Below, one piece after another: positions 45,151 to 58,077 of a stretch of 64,000 bases of DNA; positions within the stretch are counted from its first letter, which is position 1, and each line of letters opens with the position of its first letter. Source of the DNA: Fratercula arctica (lineage: Eukaryota > Chordata > Aves > Charadriiformes > Alcidae). The notes beneath the pieces are model-generated. The model searched no databases. It was not told the origin of the DNA and saw only the letters and a program-made list of their open reading frames with translations. The stretch lies in contig CANTUZ010000025.1 of the NCBI GenBank assembly GCA_947846985.1, forward strand, positions 11,158,100-11,222,099, given 5' to 3'. The translations under genes and the position numbers were made by a program.

Positions 45151-46923
45151 ACCTCCATAGACCCTTCCTTGAACTTTGCTCCCATTGAAATCACCCTGCT
45201 GATTTCAGGGAGGGCAAAAGCAGACTTCTTAGCTGGGAGTGCCACAGTGAAAATAAATGCACTTGTTTTTTCTAAAATAAGCAGAGATTTAAAATGTTTG
45301 TAGAAGCATAGCACTTCTTGTAGAGAAGTCTTTAGGAAGTTGACTGGCAGTGACAGAATTATTGGGTTTGCTTTTCTTTTATTAAGGAGAACAGGCTTCT
45401 GGGCAGAAAAGGTGATTATGCCAAAGATTTTCCCCTTCTGTGTTACATGTTGGAAACACCATTGAACACAGAAAAGGATTTTCCGTATTGCCTATTTTCT
45501 CCAAATGAATTTGAGCAGATAACAAAATGGAGATGATAACTCTCTCTTTAGGAAATAAGGCAAATGACTGTCATCTAAACTTTAACACAAGAAAATGTAT
45601 TGCATTTTTAAGCACATATAAAGATACTAGAATAAATTTGTTATGAAATTAATGCAAACATTTATCTGAATGCAACTTGTTTATTCTCTTGTAAAATATT
45701 TAAGTTCTATTTTTCCAAATAGCTGTCTAAATTATAAGAGAAGCAGGAGCCAACCTTTTTTTAAAACTGGAGGCATTTCTACATGGTTCTTTAGGGATTT
45801 TTGTCAGCAGATGAAGGATGAAAATATTCTCCTCACCCTGCAAAACTCATAGAGATGCAAGAAGCATTCCTTCTTAGGAAACTAATAATTCCTCCTTTTT
45901 TATTTAAAATTAGTAGAAAGAGATCCACCTACAATGTTGAGTTATCTTCTATCAAGGGCTTCTACAAAACCGCAATTCAAGTTCCTATTTGATCTTTTGT
46001 CCTTTCTTAAGTTAGACAGCCACTAGACAAACTGAAATTCTTCCTGGCATCCCTCGTTCTTCCTTGCCACTTTGGTTGCGATGCGAAATACTTTCTTTAG
46101 TTCAAGAAATATTTAGTAATTATATTTTGTCAAAATTAGCATTTTTTAATGCACAATGTGTTTGATTAGTTCAAAACTAACAAAACAATAATTTTTTTTT
46201 TCTCACCATTTGCACTCAGGAGATACTGCTGTGATATGAGATCAGCATATTATGGCTACTAAGGATGATTCAGAATACAAAACTGTTCAAAAAGTAGATT
46301 TTTGAATTTTTATTATTTTTTTTTTACAAAAAAAAATGTGTCTTACTGTTGCATTTGTCATCTGTATGAACAGAGGAATGTTTACACTAGGTGTGTGGCA
46401 GTAGCTCTGCAAAGTGATGGTGAACCAATTTACAGATTTCCCAGAACAATTTGAGAGTCCTTACATACACAAATAGATTTCCCATTGACTTAAATGGGAC
46501 CACAACAGAACTGCGAGCTCTTGCAATTTTACTGAGAAAAGAGAAAAAGCAGAGAAAATACTGATATAACAGACGTAATCATGGGAGAAAGGAGGAATAT
46601 GACACTTTATGCTGACAAGTTCAGGAGGAGTTTGCATATGTTACTTGGGCACATGAGCTAATGGTGAAAGGAAAGCATCAGTGCCTATGAGACAGAAATC
46701 TTGTGTTTGTGAAAGTCCAAATATTAAAGGTAGGTTTTGTTAAAAATATTACAAAAGTGTGGTTTTGAAGAAGGGAATAAGTTTATACACTCTTATTTTA
46801 ATTGTAGCATCCCATGAAGGGAATGATAAAGGGAACTATAATCCCTTTTTGTTAAGAAATTTATAGTTTCCATCAAGGGAAATGTGAACTCTGCTTTGTA
46901 GGGGTATTTCCTGATAACATTTC
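45151..46923. other. Non-coding spacer
   Basis: AT-rich. No recognised gene or element. Confidence 0.5.
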
Positions 46924-47304
46924 TGTCGTGACTTAGCCTCAGACGGCATCCAAGAACCACGCGGCTGCTCTCTCAAACACCTCCCCCATCCCCAGCCGTG
47001 GGGGAGAATCGTAAGAAAAAGGCAAAACTCGTGGGTTGAGACAAAGGCAGTTTAACAGAACAGCAAAGGGAACAGGAAAACAACAACAATAACACGGATA
47101 AAGGAATGTACAAACACGATTAATGTACCACCGGTCACCGACCGGACCCGGGATGCCCCAACCCCCTCCCAAGCGGCGCCTTCCTGCCCCCTCCCCCGGC
47201 CAGCTCCCAGCTATAGACTGGGCATGACTCACATGGTATGAAATATCTGTGTCCCCTGCCAGAGTCTGGGGAAAAATAACCCTATCCCCGCCGGAACCAG
47301 GACA
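46924..47304 (-). mobile_element. Solo LTR, ERV A-related
   Basis: 381 bp with perfect target duplication ATTTC (46919-46923 and 47305-47309). The plus strand reads TGTCGTGACTTAGCCTCAGACGG to CCGGAACCAGGACA. It shares the AAAAGGCAAAACTCGTGGGTTGAGACAAAGGCAG-type region with the ERV A and B LTRs but has its own GC-rich U3, so it is a separate subfamily. Confidence 0.92.
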
Positions 47305-47536
47305 ATTTCCAACCCTGTAATGTATAAAAATTACATAGTCAGAAGGCCTCCTATATATATGCATTTACTTATCACATTAGCAAATGCACTATTAGTTATT
47401 CTCAACCTGCATACTGGATGCTTCACAAGGAAATATTTTGGAAGGAAAAAGTACAATAATTCTTCTCAATATAATAAATCAATCATATTCATTTAAGTTC
47501 TGGCTAAAGAATTTGTACATTATTTAGAAATAAAAC
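47305..47536. other. Non-coding spacer
   Basis: Short AT-rich spacer after the target duplication; nothing recognised. Confidence 0.5.
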
Positions 47537-47626
47537 TATGTCCCTGCCCATGGCAAGGTGTTTGGACTAGATGATCTTTAAACGTCCCTTCTAATCTTAA
47601 ACCATTCTATGATTCTATGATTCTAT
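47537..47626 (+). mobile_element. CR1 3' UTR fragment
   Basis: ATGTCCCTGCCCATGGCAAGG through GGACTAGATGATCTTTAAACG to CATTCTATGATTCTATGATT. Only the last 90 bp of a CR1 are present. Confidence 0.85.
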
Positions 47627-50600
47627 ATGTATTAATGAATGTATATTTTATTGTTGCATATTTTATGTATATTAGTAATAACTCATGTATCTGCTTTTAG
47701 AATTAATATGGGGCTGGTATTAAAAAAAATATAATCTAGAGTTGTCACAAACGTAAATTTAGTCTTGGTATGGTCTTGCTATTTATGTGTTGATTGTATG
47801 GAGCTTATTTAAGGGTTTATGTTTGTTGATTGTATTAGAATTCCCCATTTCAAACACAAATAGCTGGCATTTAGAATGTCTAATTACTTTATTAAAAAGT
47901 ATCATGATATCTAAAGATTTCAGAATTCATTATTGGGTATCATAATTCCACAGTGAACCAGGTAAAATGATATGTTTTAGTATGCTTAGTATTATTCAAT
48001 TGAGGAATTATCCAGATAATAAGAAATGGTGCCTTTAGTGTGGTAGTCAATAACAACACCAAAAGTCATACTGATTTTTTCTTGAACAATCAGTTGCAGC
48101 TTGTACATATTTCTCATACTATTAAAACTGTTCTACTGTGTGCAAAATGAAAGAAACGGGGGTGGGGGTGGTGTGGTGTGTGTTCCTGTGTAATATTGAT
48201 GTATGCTAAAAATAGAACAGAACTGCACCTACAAGTGAATCTATCTTTCAGACTAAATCTTAATTAAAGAAGCATGTGAGCATGCAGTTCTGTGTGTTGG
48301 TGTTATGCATACCTCTCTGTCAGAAGAGTTTAGATAGAGAACTGTTATGTATCTGTATTTTGTGTATATATATGCATATATATAATATATGTATATATTT
48401 TTAATATCAACTTTTTTCTTTTTTTTTTGAGGATGGGCAAATAATAATGACACGTTATCATTAAAGACTGCTTGGGAGGATGGAGGGATTTCATATTTTT
48501 TGCAGAGTGACAAGGAATAGGGAAATGACCTGAATGTATGCAATGCTTAAATGTTGTCAGATATTCATTATATTTATATGCTTTGCCTGCCTCTGTGCTC
48601 AGGGTGATATAATACTGCAGTAAACTAGAACCTGGGAGGACATCATAACCAGCTCTTGTTTAAAGGGCATTGTGAAGGAAAGCCTTTAATCTGATTGATG
48701 AAATAAATGGAAAGTAATCTATCCTCTATTCAACAGCTTGTTGTTGATATGAAAGTATTCCTACTCAAGCAAGCAAAGCTTTAAAGAGAAAGACCTCTTT
48801 CATCCTGACAGTCTCTCATTTTCAGAAAAAGTTAAGTTTTTCATCTTGGTTCAGGGGAGTTTTTGTAAAACGTTAATTGAAAACTTAAGAGCAATTACAG
48901 TGTCAGACAGCTAGAAAAATTGCTTTTACTGAGAGTTCTCTGACAGATGAATTGTCATTGTTAGTCTCTTCTCATGACATCTAGCTAGTTGTCATCTGCT
49001 TTGTAACAGAAGATTTGAATTAGACAACTGTACTCAACAGTAGACAGTGTCTAGATTAGTTCAGCAAAGAAATAAGCATGTACTCTGCATGGCATTAACT
49101 GAGCTTTTAAAGATTATGGATGAGCAAGAGTTTGAGAAAAAAAATTTGAAAAATCAAAACCAAATCATTATAGCCACTTCAGAAAGCCTGGATGTTTAAC
49201 CCTGAAGGAAGTCTGTCAAATCCTTGAGGAAACCACATGGAGAAAGATCAATAGAATACCTACTGGCTCCATTAGCTTGATGTAAAAAGGGGAAGAGGGA
49301 AACTAGCTCTTCCACAAGAGAAGCTACATTATTCCAGGGATTAGGAGGGATCAGTTCTCTTACAGAAAAGAAGATGAGAAAAAGAATGAAGATTCTTGGT
49401 GGGCCAGAAGTGGAGTGAAAGGGCTTGTCAGGTAATCTAACTGATGATAAGAGAACAGTTTCGTGAATAGGCGGTGTCTCTAATTAAGTGTTCATTAGCA
49501 TAAGGGTAGGTGTCAATTCTAATCTTGAGTTAGCTGCAGAAAATAAGGTATCATTCACTCAGCAATCCCTGAGCTAACATCTTCGTAGTATATGCTTGCT
49601 GAATCCACTTCTGATTTTTATGTGGTTTTTTTCTGTTTGGATTGCAGAGATACATTCAATGTGTAAGAACATCATTGTCATTTTCCCAAAATAGCACTGT
49701 CAGATTCATTAAGTATTCACAGTACTGAAATTTTATATTGTTTCAATATAGTGTGTATGTGTGTGGTATAAAAAAAGATATGTAATTTTAAAGACAATAA
49801 TGTTTCAAACTGAAAGCTTCGTTTCAGTTTTTGCATCTGATTTGAATCTAACCTTAGTTAAAGAAAGAAAAATTGCAGTTATCCTTACTTAAAATAAATT
49901 CACTAGTAAGTACCAAATTATCATGAAAAAAAAAAACCTAGTTAAAATATTCTCCATATCCTGATCACACCAGTACATTCTTGACCAGTTCAAATTTCAG
50001 TGATATTTTTATGGTTACGGTTTAGGCAATATCAGATTTTTACATTTTGAACTCTTTATTCTGTGCATTTCACATATTTGAAGGAATGTATACAGACTTT
50101 AAGTTAAATTCTGAGTATTCCTTTTAGTTGCTCAAGAATTAAACATTGATGCATTTTTAGTTCTTCATATGCTTAATTACTTAATCCTTTAATGTGAAAA
50201 TATTAGCATTTAGACTTAAATAACCTTGTGTTCTTCAGATGTGTTTTATTTATTGTTATATATGTCTTTAAAGATTCAGTAAGAATGGCTTTATCATTTT
50301 AAGTTGAAATAAACTCACTTCTTCAGCTTTGGGAAGAATAGGCCTGAACTAAACTGTATTTCCTTTCCTTAACATGTTTAGAACATCTTAAGATTTTATG
50401 TGCCATTAAAACATTCTTTTGATGCTGTGGAAATGCAAACTGTCAGGACAACATTTTCAAGAATTCCCTGACACTAAAAATCACTGACCTGTGCTAGTTT
50501 CAGTACTGTTCCTAGCATTTTTTCCATTAAGATTCAATAGCTCTCTTTATCAATGTCCATAAGGCATTTGGATGAATCAATAATGATGATGAAAAGCAAG

Positions 50601-53600
50601 CTGTAATTCTACGGGAAAAGTGCTACTAAATACAGCAGCATACAAAATTGATACAACTTTTAATAGTTTTCCTTTCATTATTCTAATGGCTTGTATTTTC
50701 ACCTGAGTTAATGAAATGCCCTTAGATACCTTGCTAACAATTTAATGTATTTTTCTGTGTTCTGATCTCCTGAAGCATTATCTTGCTAAATGTATAGGAG
50801 GACACATTACTCAGAATCACTGAATGTTTGCCAAACTGCAAAACATGAGGGTTTTATTTATGTTTATTACAAATAAATTTTTCAAAGTTTTTTACTCTAT
50901 ATTTACTCTATAGCTATTGAGTAGTCATCAAATACTGCAGCAGAAAAGCAGTGTGTGTGTAATTGCTAAGATACAAAAGGAAGTTTATGAAATAGTCAAA
51001 GTTGGAATATATAGTTTCATTCTGGTATTTAACTGCCAAAGTTGAATGTGATGGAAGGCATCTGTGGTTGTGTTTGTGTAAGGTTGTCTTCAGTGGCAGT
51101 GTATTATCTAGTGTCACTTTATGAAACTTTCAGTGGTACAGCCTTTTTCTTTTCCAGTATGTGTGTAAGAATTACTTTAAACTTTTTTCTCTATGAGAAA
51201 AGATAAATATTATCTGCTGTATATACCTGATGAAACACTTATCTTTTGGATAATTAATGACTCCATTTTGTCCATGTTATGCTATCCATCTTTTGTTGTA
51301 CTGAAATGGATGACACTGTGATTATATCTATGAAATAAAAGTAAATGTGTGTGCTCTTAGATCATCAGGCTTTTAAAATACCAGAAAAGTAGAAGTATAG
51401 CAAAACTGTGAGTGTTTCTTAATCTTGACTTATGATACAGTGGTTTCTGTGCTTTTATTTATAAATGTACATTTTATTGCTCTACATATGCACATCAGAT
51501 TTCACAGGCCTGTGCAAATGATAGTATTAATATTTTATGTTCCATTTATGCCTTTTCCCTGCATATTGACAAAATAATAAATATGCAATATATTGAATAT
51601 TACATGATTGAACATTGATTTTTATACATATGAAATAAAAGAGCAAAGAATAATGCTATAATTTTACATGAAAATTCTCAATGCCACTACAAGTCAAGCT
51701 TTGAATTATATTTCAGTATTCTTGTCAATATACACTGGCTTACAAAGACACATTTAGAATGATAATTGATGTATTTCTCAAAATACCTTTCTCATTGAAG
51801 AAAAGTATATACTTTGAATTTCATTATTGTAAAAGTATATTTTCAAGAAGTCAAACATATCCTCTTAAGTGTTTTAAATGGTATAATTTTGACCATCTGT
51901 GTTACAATATGGAATAATGTCCAATTATCTCATTTATCATGGCTTCTGGAACAGCTTACACTATAAATTCTGTTTATTAAGGGCAAAATTATACTGTCAG
52001 ATTCACACATGCTTATCTTTGAAAAGTGACTTGCAGACCACACTTTACCCTTTTAGAGGAGGAGAAAAGAATTTAAATGGGGAAAAGTCAGTGGATCTCT
52101 GGACATTTTTGTCCTGCATGCTATTTGATTCTCCTGTACATCACTTATAGGCACCGGTAAAAAAGCTGCTGCAGCTTGGAGGCAGTATATACCTACATGT
52201 AGGCAATGAATTTAAACAAGAGTCAATCCAAGGCCCTTTCTTTTGGGATTATGGCTGCATGTGAATTTTCTGGATCCACGTTTCCATCAAACAAAAGCCC
52301 ATGGCTCAGAAGATTGTTATGTTTTAAGATGCCAAATTCAAACTTGGAAACTATGTTTAACAAGAAAAAAAAGGAAAAAAATTATTGAAAGGTTAAATGA
52401 TCTACAGCTAGATTTCCATCTAGAAAGATAAGGCACAGTCTTTTCCTAAGGCTTCTCCATTGAAATTTATTTTCTGATTCTTGTTTCTGCACTTGTGAAA
52501 GTGCCAGAACATCTTATCCAAAGGTATTTGGGACCTTCTGTGTCCAGATTAATAACATTTGCCTTGACTCCTGGCTGCTCATCAGAAAGATAATGCTTAA
52601 CTATGGACACTTTATGATCACAAATATTGCTATGTTAATCACGACAAGGGATAATTAGGAAACACATACGGTTACAATCATGTTTATTTAGATCCATATG
52701 TTGTCATGAAATATGAATGGTACTGATCAGCCATCACAGTAATTTATGAATAATTTTAAGAAAGAAGGAATGAAACTAAACCTTTGTTCCTGCACACAAA
52801 TTCCTTTCAAAGTTTTAACTATATTTGTTTACTTAATTCCTTAGCCCATTAAAAACTGAAGTAGTGCATTATTTAGCTAACCAATATATAGAAACACCTG
52901 AGATATAACTATGGCATTTGGAAAAAAAAATAGATGATTGATTTTAATTCCATTTCCAAGAAAAATTTATTTCCAAGAAAAGAAATCTCTGTGTGAGAAA
53001 AGTTAGTTAAATAAATAAAGATTTTGGACAAGTATGAATGTTAATGGTTATGAAAGAAAACTGTAGGTTTTATGAGAATTAGCTAGTATACCCTTCACTA
53101 ACTTATGCCAAGTTGGCAGTTCAGGTTGCTGTATATATTCTGAATTAATTACATATTTAAAAGGTGGAGCAGCCTGAACAGGATTTAACAAAAACAGTGA
53201 ATCATTTATTTACTTTGTTTCCTCCACCAAACAGGTATGTTTTGGATAGTACACTATAGTCATTAATCTTTTCAATTAGTTTCTATTAGAAATTACTTGA
53301 TGAATATATCTAGTCTCTGGAGATATGGGGTATGTAAATTTTAAACTCAAGTGGTTAGACTCTGATGGCTATTTTCTGTACAGCTCAGTAGCAGAATAAC
53401 CAGTCCATCTATGGATTGACAAGTACCTTCTTAAAGAAGCATTTGCTCTTATTTGTAAAATAAGTAATTGTCAAAAATGCAAATAATACACATTTGTTAC
53501 ACATATTATGTTTTAAAGGGACAATATCTTAAAAAGTATGTATTTTTCACAACCAAAAAAACAAGCTATTGCCACAAATGCTGCACAAATCTCCCAGAAA

Positions 53601-54114
53601 GTAATCATTGAACTTCTAACTCTTTATCTGAGCAAAGTTCATGATGAATACAGCTTTTATCTCCAACTCAGTAAGTATATATACTATATGGTAACTGAAT
53701 ATAACTGAATGTGTGATTCATATCACTTTTGGAATACTAACTTTTAAAATATATATAAATTGCAGCAATTAAATTTTTTAGATTTTCAGTAGAGTAATTA
53801 TTTGAATTTTCTGTCTCAGGATGGTTCCAGATATAAGAAATCTTATTTTAAATCCTGGGTCATATTAAGTCAGCCTAATTGCAATTATTGAACCCATGAA
53901 ATGAACGGGTGTGTGCTTCCTAACACTTGCTGGGGACTGGGTGTTGTGTGCAGACCGAAATTTTGCAGAATTTACCCATAGTCCTGTTGCTGCAGATATT
54001 TTTTCTCAGAAAGAGGGATTTTTTTCTTGAATCTAAAAACTACATTTGTTGTGACTTTTCTTTTGCTTGACTATTATAGTGGGAATCTCTTCGGACTCCT
54101 TGGTTGTAATCTTA
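47627..54114. other. 6.5 kb without recognisable gene or mobile element
   Basis: AT-rich throughout. It has a TA/TATG microsatellite near 48363-48402 and a GGGGGTGGGGGTGG stretch near 48160. All open frames are short. In a window this rich in retroelements the emptiness is notable, but I cannot show conservation. Confidence 0.5.
48363..48402. repeat. TA-rich microsatellite
   Basis: GTATATATATGCATATATAT followed by AATATATGTATATATTTTTAA. Confidence 0.8.
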
Positions 54115-54177
54115 TGTCCTGGTTCTGGTGGGGACAGGGTTAATTTTCCGAAGGAGCTGTCACTGGACACAGGTATT
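54115..54177 (+). mobile_element. LTR start fragment
   Basis: TGTCCTGGTTCTGGTGGGG, then ACAGGGTTAATTTTCC: the first about 60 bp of an avian ERV LTR in plus orientation, opposite to ERV B. It is cut off by the CR1 tail at 54178. Confidence 0.6.
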
Positions 54178-54415
54178 ATCATAGAATCATAGAATGGTTC
54201 AGGTTGGAAGGGATCTTAAAGATCATCTAGTTCCAAACCCCCTGCCATGGGCAGGGACACCTCTCACTAGACCAGGCTGCTCAAAGCCTCATCCAGCCGG
54301 GTCTTGAATACTTCCAGGGATGGGGCATCCACAACTTCCCTGGGAAACCTGTTCCATTGTCTCACCACCCTCACAGTAAAGAATTTCTTCCTAATATCCA
54401 GTCTAAATCTGGTGC
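54178..54415 (-). mobile_element. CR1 LINE 3' end joined to ERV B
   Basis: Tail ATCATAGAATCATAGAATGG at the left. The minus strand reads [44 protein letters not shown]. Its 5' end meets ERV B pol at about 54415, where GGTGCTAAG-GTCT-GGTGCTAAG forms a short direct repeat. A chance open frame of 75 codons runs through both. Confidence 0.9.
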
Positions 54416-54419
54416 TAAG

Positions 54420-54720
54420 GTCTGGTGCTAAGACGAGCTGTGCTTCTGTACCAAACACTTCCGAAGCAGCTTGAACCCCTTCATATGCTGCCAATATCTC
54501 CTTTTCTGTTGGAGTGTATCAGGCTTCGGATCCTCTGTATCCCCGACTCCAAAACCCTAGGGGTCAACCTCGGGTCTCCCCTGGTGCCTTCTGCCAGAGG
54601 CTCCAGGTAGGGCCATTCTCCCCGGCTGTGGTGTAGAGCACGTTTTTAACATCTTGTCCTGCCCAGACTGGCCCCAGAGTCACTGCATGGACTATTTCCT
54701 GTTTGATTTGTTCAAAAGCT
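54420..54720 (-). pseudogene. pol: ERV B RT-RNase H tether fragment
   Basis: Continues pol after the G-run frameshift: QAFEQIKQEIVHAVTLGP, then NGPTWSLWQKAPGETRG, a stop where ERV A has CGA, PLGFWSRGYRGSEA, another stop where ERV A has CGC, and YTPTEKEILAAYEGVQAASE. Both stops fit CpG decay. Ends at the CR1 junction. Confidence 0.8.
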
Positions 54721-56014
54721 TGTCGTTGCTCAGGACCCCCCATTTAAAATCATTCTTCTTCCGGGTTACTTGATACAGAGGGCTCACAATCAGACTGTAA
54801 TCTGGGATATGCATCTTCCAAAAACTCACAATGCCTAAGAAAGCTTGTGTTTCCTTTTTGCTAGTTGGGGGAGACATAGCTGCTATTTTGTTGATCACAT
54901 CCATTGGGATCTGGCGGCGTCCATCTTGCCATTTTATTCCTAAGAACTGGATCTCCTGTGCAGGTCCCTTGACCTTACTTCGTTTTATGGCAAAACCAGC
55001 TTTCAGAAGGATTCGGACTATTTTATTCCCTTTCTCAAAAACTTCCTCTGCTGTATTACCCCACACAATGATGTCATCAATGTACTGCAGATGTTCTGGG
55101 GCTCCACCCTGTTCCAGTGCAGTCTGGATCAGTCCATGGCAAATGGTGGGGTTGTGTTTCCACCCCTGGGGCAGTCGATTACAGGTGTACTGGATGCCCC
55201 TCCAAGTGAAAGCAAACTGTGGCCTGCACTCTGCTGCCAAAGGGATTGAGAAGAATGCATTTGCTATATCAGTCGTGGCATACCACTTGGCTGCCTCGGA
55301 CTCCAGTTCATACTGGAGTTCTAACATGTCCGGCACGACAGCGCTCAGCGGTGGCGTGACTTCATTCAGGCCACGATAGTCTACAGTTAGCCTCCACTCT
55401 CCATTGGATTTTCCCACCAGCCATATAGGACTGTTAAAGGGTGAGCGATTCTTGCTGATCACTCCTTGAACCTCTAGTTGATGAATCAACTTACGGATGG
55501 GAATCAGAGAGTCTCGGTTAGTGCGATATTGCCACTGATGCACCATTGTGGTAGCAATTGGCACCTGCTGTTCTTCGACCCTCAGCAACCCCACAACAGA
55601 AGAGTCCTCCGAGAGACCAGGCAAGGGAGACAACTGTTTAACTTCCTCCGCCTCCAAGGCAGCTATGCCAAAGGCCCACCGATACCCCTTTGGGTCCTTA
55701 AAATACCCTCTCCTGAGGTAATCTATACCAAGGATGCACGGAGCCTCTGGGCCAGTCACAATGGGATGCTTTTGCCACTCATTCCCAGTTAGGCTCACTT
55801 CAGCCTCCAGTACAGTCAACTCTTGGGATCCCCCTGTGACCCCAGAAATGCAAATGGGTTCTGCCCCTCTATAGCTTGATGGTATTAGAGTACACTGTGC
55901 ACCTGCATCCACTAGAGCCTTATACTCCTGTGGGTCTGATGTGCCAGGCCATCGAATCCACACTGTCCAATAAACCCGGTTGTCCCTTTCCTCCACCTGG
56001 CAGGAGGCAGGGCC
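54692..56014 (-). pseudogene. pol: ERV B protease and reverse transcriptase (open frame of at least 434 codons)
   Basis: One open frame from just after the gag UAG (56015-56017) through protease and RT to 54692. Protease reads LVDAGAQCTLIPS: the D-T/S-G active site is D-A-G here, so it is probably inactive. The ILGIDYL signature is in frame without the GA insertion of ERV A. RT motifs are present: WRLTVDYRGLNEV, TTDIANAFFSIPLA (ERV A has TIDIANAF), LPQGWKHNPTICHG, QYIDDIIVWG. The frame ends in the G-run at about 54738-54743, exactly as in ERV A. It lies in the same frame as gag. Confidence 0.9.
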
Positions 56015-57973
56015 CCTCTAATAATGGTCATAGCATACATTATACACTTCTTGCAGAAACGACTTGGAAGTTCCTTCTAGAGGATCAGAAGCAAGATCAG
56101 GCCTTCTGCTCTGTCTGGGGAGCTGCCCACTGGAAACTGGGGCGGCACTTTTCCTGGAGGGATCTCCTTTTGTGGTTGTCCTTCCTTGCAACTCCTGTAC
56201 CCGTGTCCGCAGGATCCAAGTAGGTTGTCCATCCCACTTCCTCATGTCCTCTCTGTGGTCACGCAGGTAGAACCACAGGGTGCCTCATGGTGTGTACCCT
56301 CTGTACTATCTCTCTTGAGTGGGGAAACACCTGCTCCTAATAGCTGAGATGCTGGCCTGTACAGGTGGGGAGTAGGACATATTCTCTTCAAGTTGCTGAA
56401 CCTTCCGGGACAGTTTCTCCACAGCTGAGACAAGGGGGGAAGAGAGACTTCCTTCATATCGCCGGAGCCAGCCAGCCACCTCATCCACCGTTGGTCCTTC
56501 TTCACCTTTCCATTCCATTACTGCCAGTGAGTTGGCATATGACGATGGTGCACTCTGTACAATCTTCCGCCACATGGGCCTTGTGCAGTGCACCTCAGGG
56601 TCCGTGGGCAAGTCTGTGTTGTCCAAGTCATAGTAAATCATCTCCCGCACGGCTAATTCTCTCAGGTACTGGCTACCTCTTTCCATGGTAGTCCACTTGC
56701 TTGGTTGACATAGAACATCTTCACTGAAGGGGTACCTCTCCCTCACGCCTGACAGGAGTCGTTTCCAGAGGCTGAGGGCTTGGGTCTTTTTCCCAATTGC
56801 CTTGTCAATGCTGCCTTCCCTAGACAGGGATCCCAACTGCCTGGCTTCCCCACCCTCTAATTCCAGGCTAGTGGCCCCGTTATCCCAACACCGAAGGAGC
56901 CAGGTGACAATGTGCTCGCCTGAAAGTCAGCTAAAATCTTTTCGCATATCCCGCAGCTCACTCAGGGACAGGGATCGGGTGATTATTTCTGGCTCTGCCT
57001 CTTCCTCCTGTTCCTGTGATGGCCCTGGTTCATCGTCATCTCTTACTAAGCGAACCGATTTCTTTGTGTATTTCTTCTTTTGTATGGGGGCAACGGATAC
57101 TGCCACGGGTTCGTTCCCTGGTTCAGCGGCAGTGGCTGCCACCGGCGTTGGAGTAGCTGCAGTGGCTGCCACCGCGGTTGGAGTAGCCGCAGTGCCTGCC
57201 GCAGGGGCCGCAGCAGCCGCAGTGCCTGTCGCAGGGGTTGCAGTAGCCGCAGTGTCTGTCAGTCTGGTCTCCATCTCTTTCTCCTGAGGGTGCTGCATAG
57301 CACTGAGCAGTGCCTGGTAAATACTGGCCAGGGCCCAGCACAGTGCGGTGAGTTGTGCCTCTCTGGAATAGCCACAGCATTTTCCCTTCAGGTATTCTAC
57401 TACTCTATCAGGGTCCTGTAATTGTTCAGGCGTGAAGTCCCAGACCATTGGAGGCGAGAAGTTCTCTAAGTACCTGCCCATGTTCTCCCACATGCCATGC
57501 CACCCCTGACTGTCCAGCCTTGGAGCAGATCTCTGGGTGGTAGTCTTAAATAGTCGTTTAACCCTAAGCGAGACCTGGAACATATTCAGCAGACATAACA
57601 GTAGGAACATGCTGGTTTGAGCATCCCAAGGATATTCAAAATTCTCAAAAGCTGTCATACCTGACCCGAAGGAGAAAAGGGAGGCAAAAGAGCTGGGGAA
57701 AGTGTCCCCCCCTGTTTCCCCCATAGACTGGGTGTAATTATTAATGAATTCTGAGAGACGGTGCCCAATGTACGGACAGGACAGCACTACCACATAAACA
57801 CCCCAAAATAACCGTCTAACAAGTGATGTTATCATATCATAGGCTGATATCGCACAGGACAGTAAAATGATAATCCTCATCCCCCTCCCAGAAGTAACAA
57901 ATATCATCACAGGGAGTGCATAAGACATATCGGAATTTACGTAACACAGCCATGAGAACAAACTAAGCAACAT
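56015..57973 (-). pseudogene. gag: ERV B gag (several in-frame stops)
   Basis: ATG at 57971-57973; this start is intact, unlike in ERV A. Open for 348 codons to a TGA near 56926, where ERV A has CGA, then open again in the same frame (about 56836-56306), with further stops near 56305 and 56287, and a final stretch to UAG at 56015. Order: hydrophobic N-terminus (MLLSLFSWLCYV, IIILLSCAISAYDMI, FWGVYVVVLSCPYIG), SEFINNYT with N-glycosylation sequon, a further hydrophobic segment (TSMFLLLCLLNMFQVSL), WENMGRYLEN, short Ala/Thr/Pro linker, KKKYTKKSV basic patch, acidic region, capsid-like helices, coiled coil and C-terminal WFYLRDH block. It keeps the C-terminal end that ERV A has lost. No CCHC box. 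Confidence 0.87.
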
Positions 57974-58051
57974 AGTGACCAGTGACTATTTACCTAACAA
58001 ATTCATTTTTTCAAGCTCTAGTTGGATTCTGTCGTTATCTCAACCCTTCGA

Positions 58052-58069
58052 GCCCCACGTTGGGCGCCA
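58052..58069 (-). promoter_or_regulatory. Primer-binding site of ERV B
   Basis: The minus strand reads TGGCGCCCAACGTGGGGC, identical to ERV A and to the tRNA-Lys1,2 complement. Confidence 0.9.
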
Positions 58070-58077
58070 AAAAGGAC

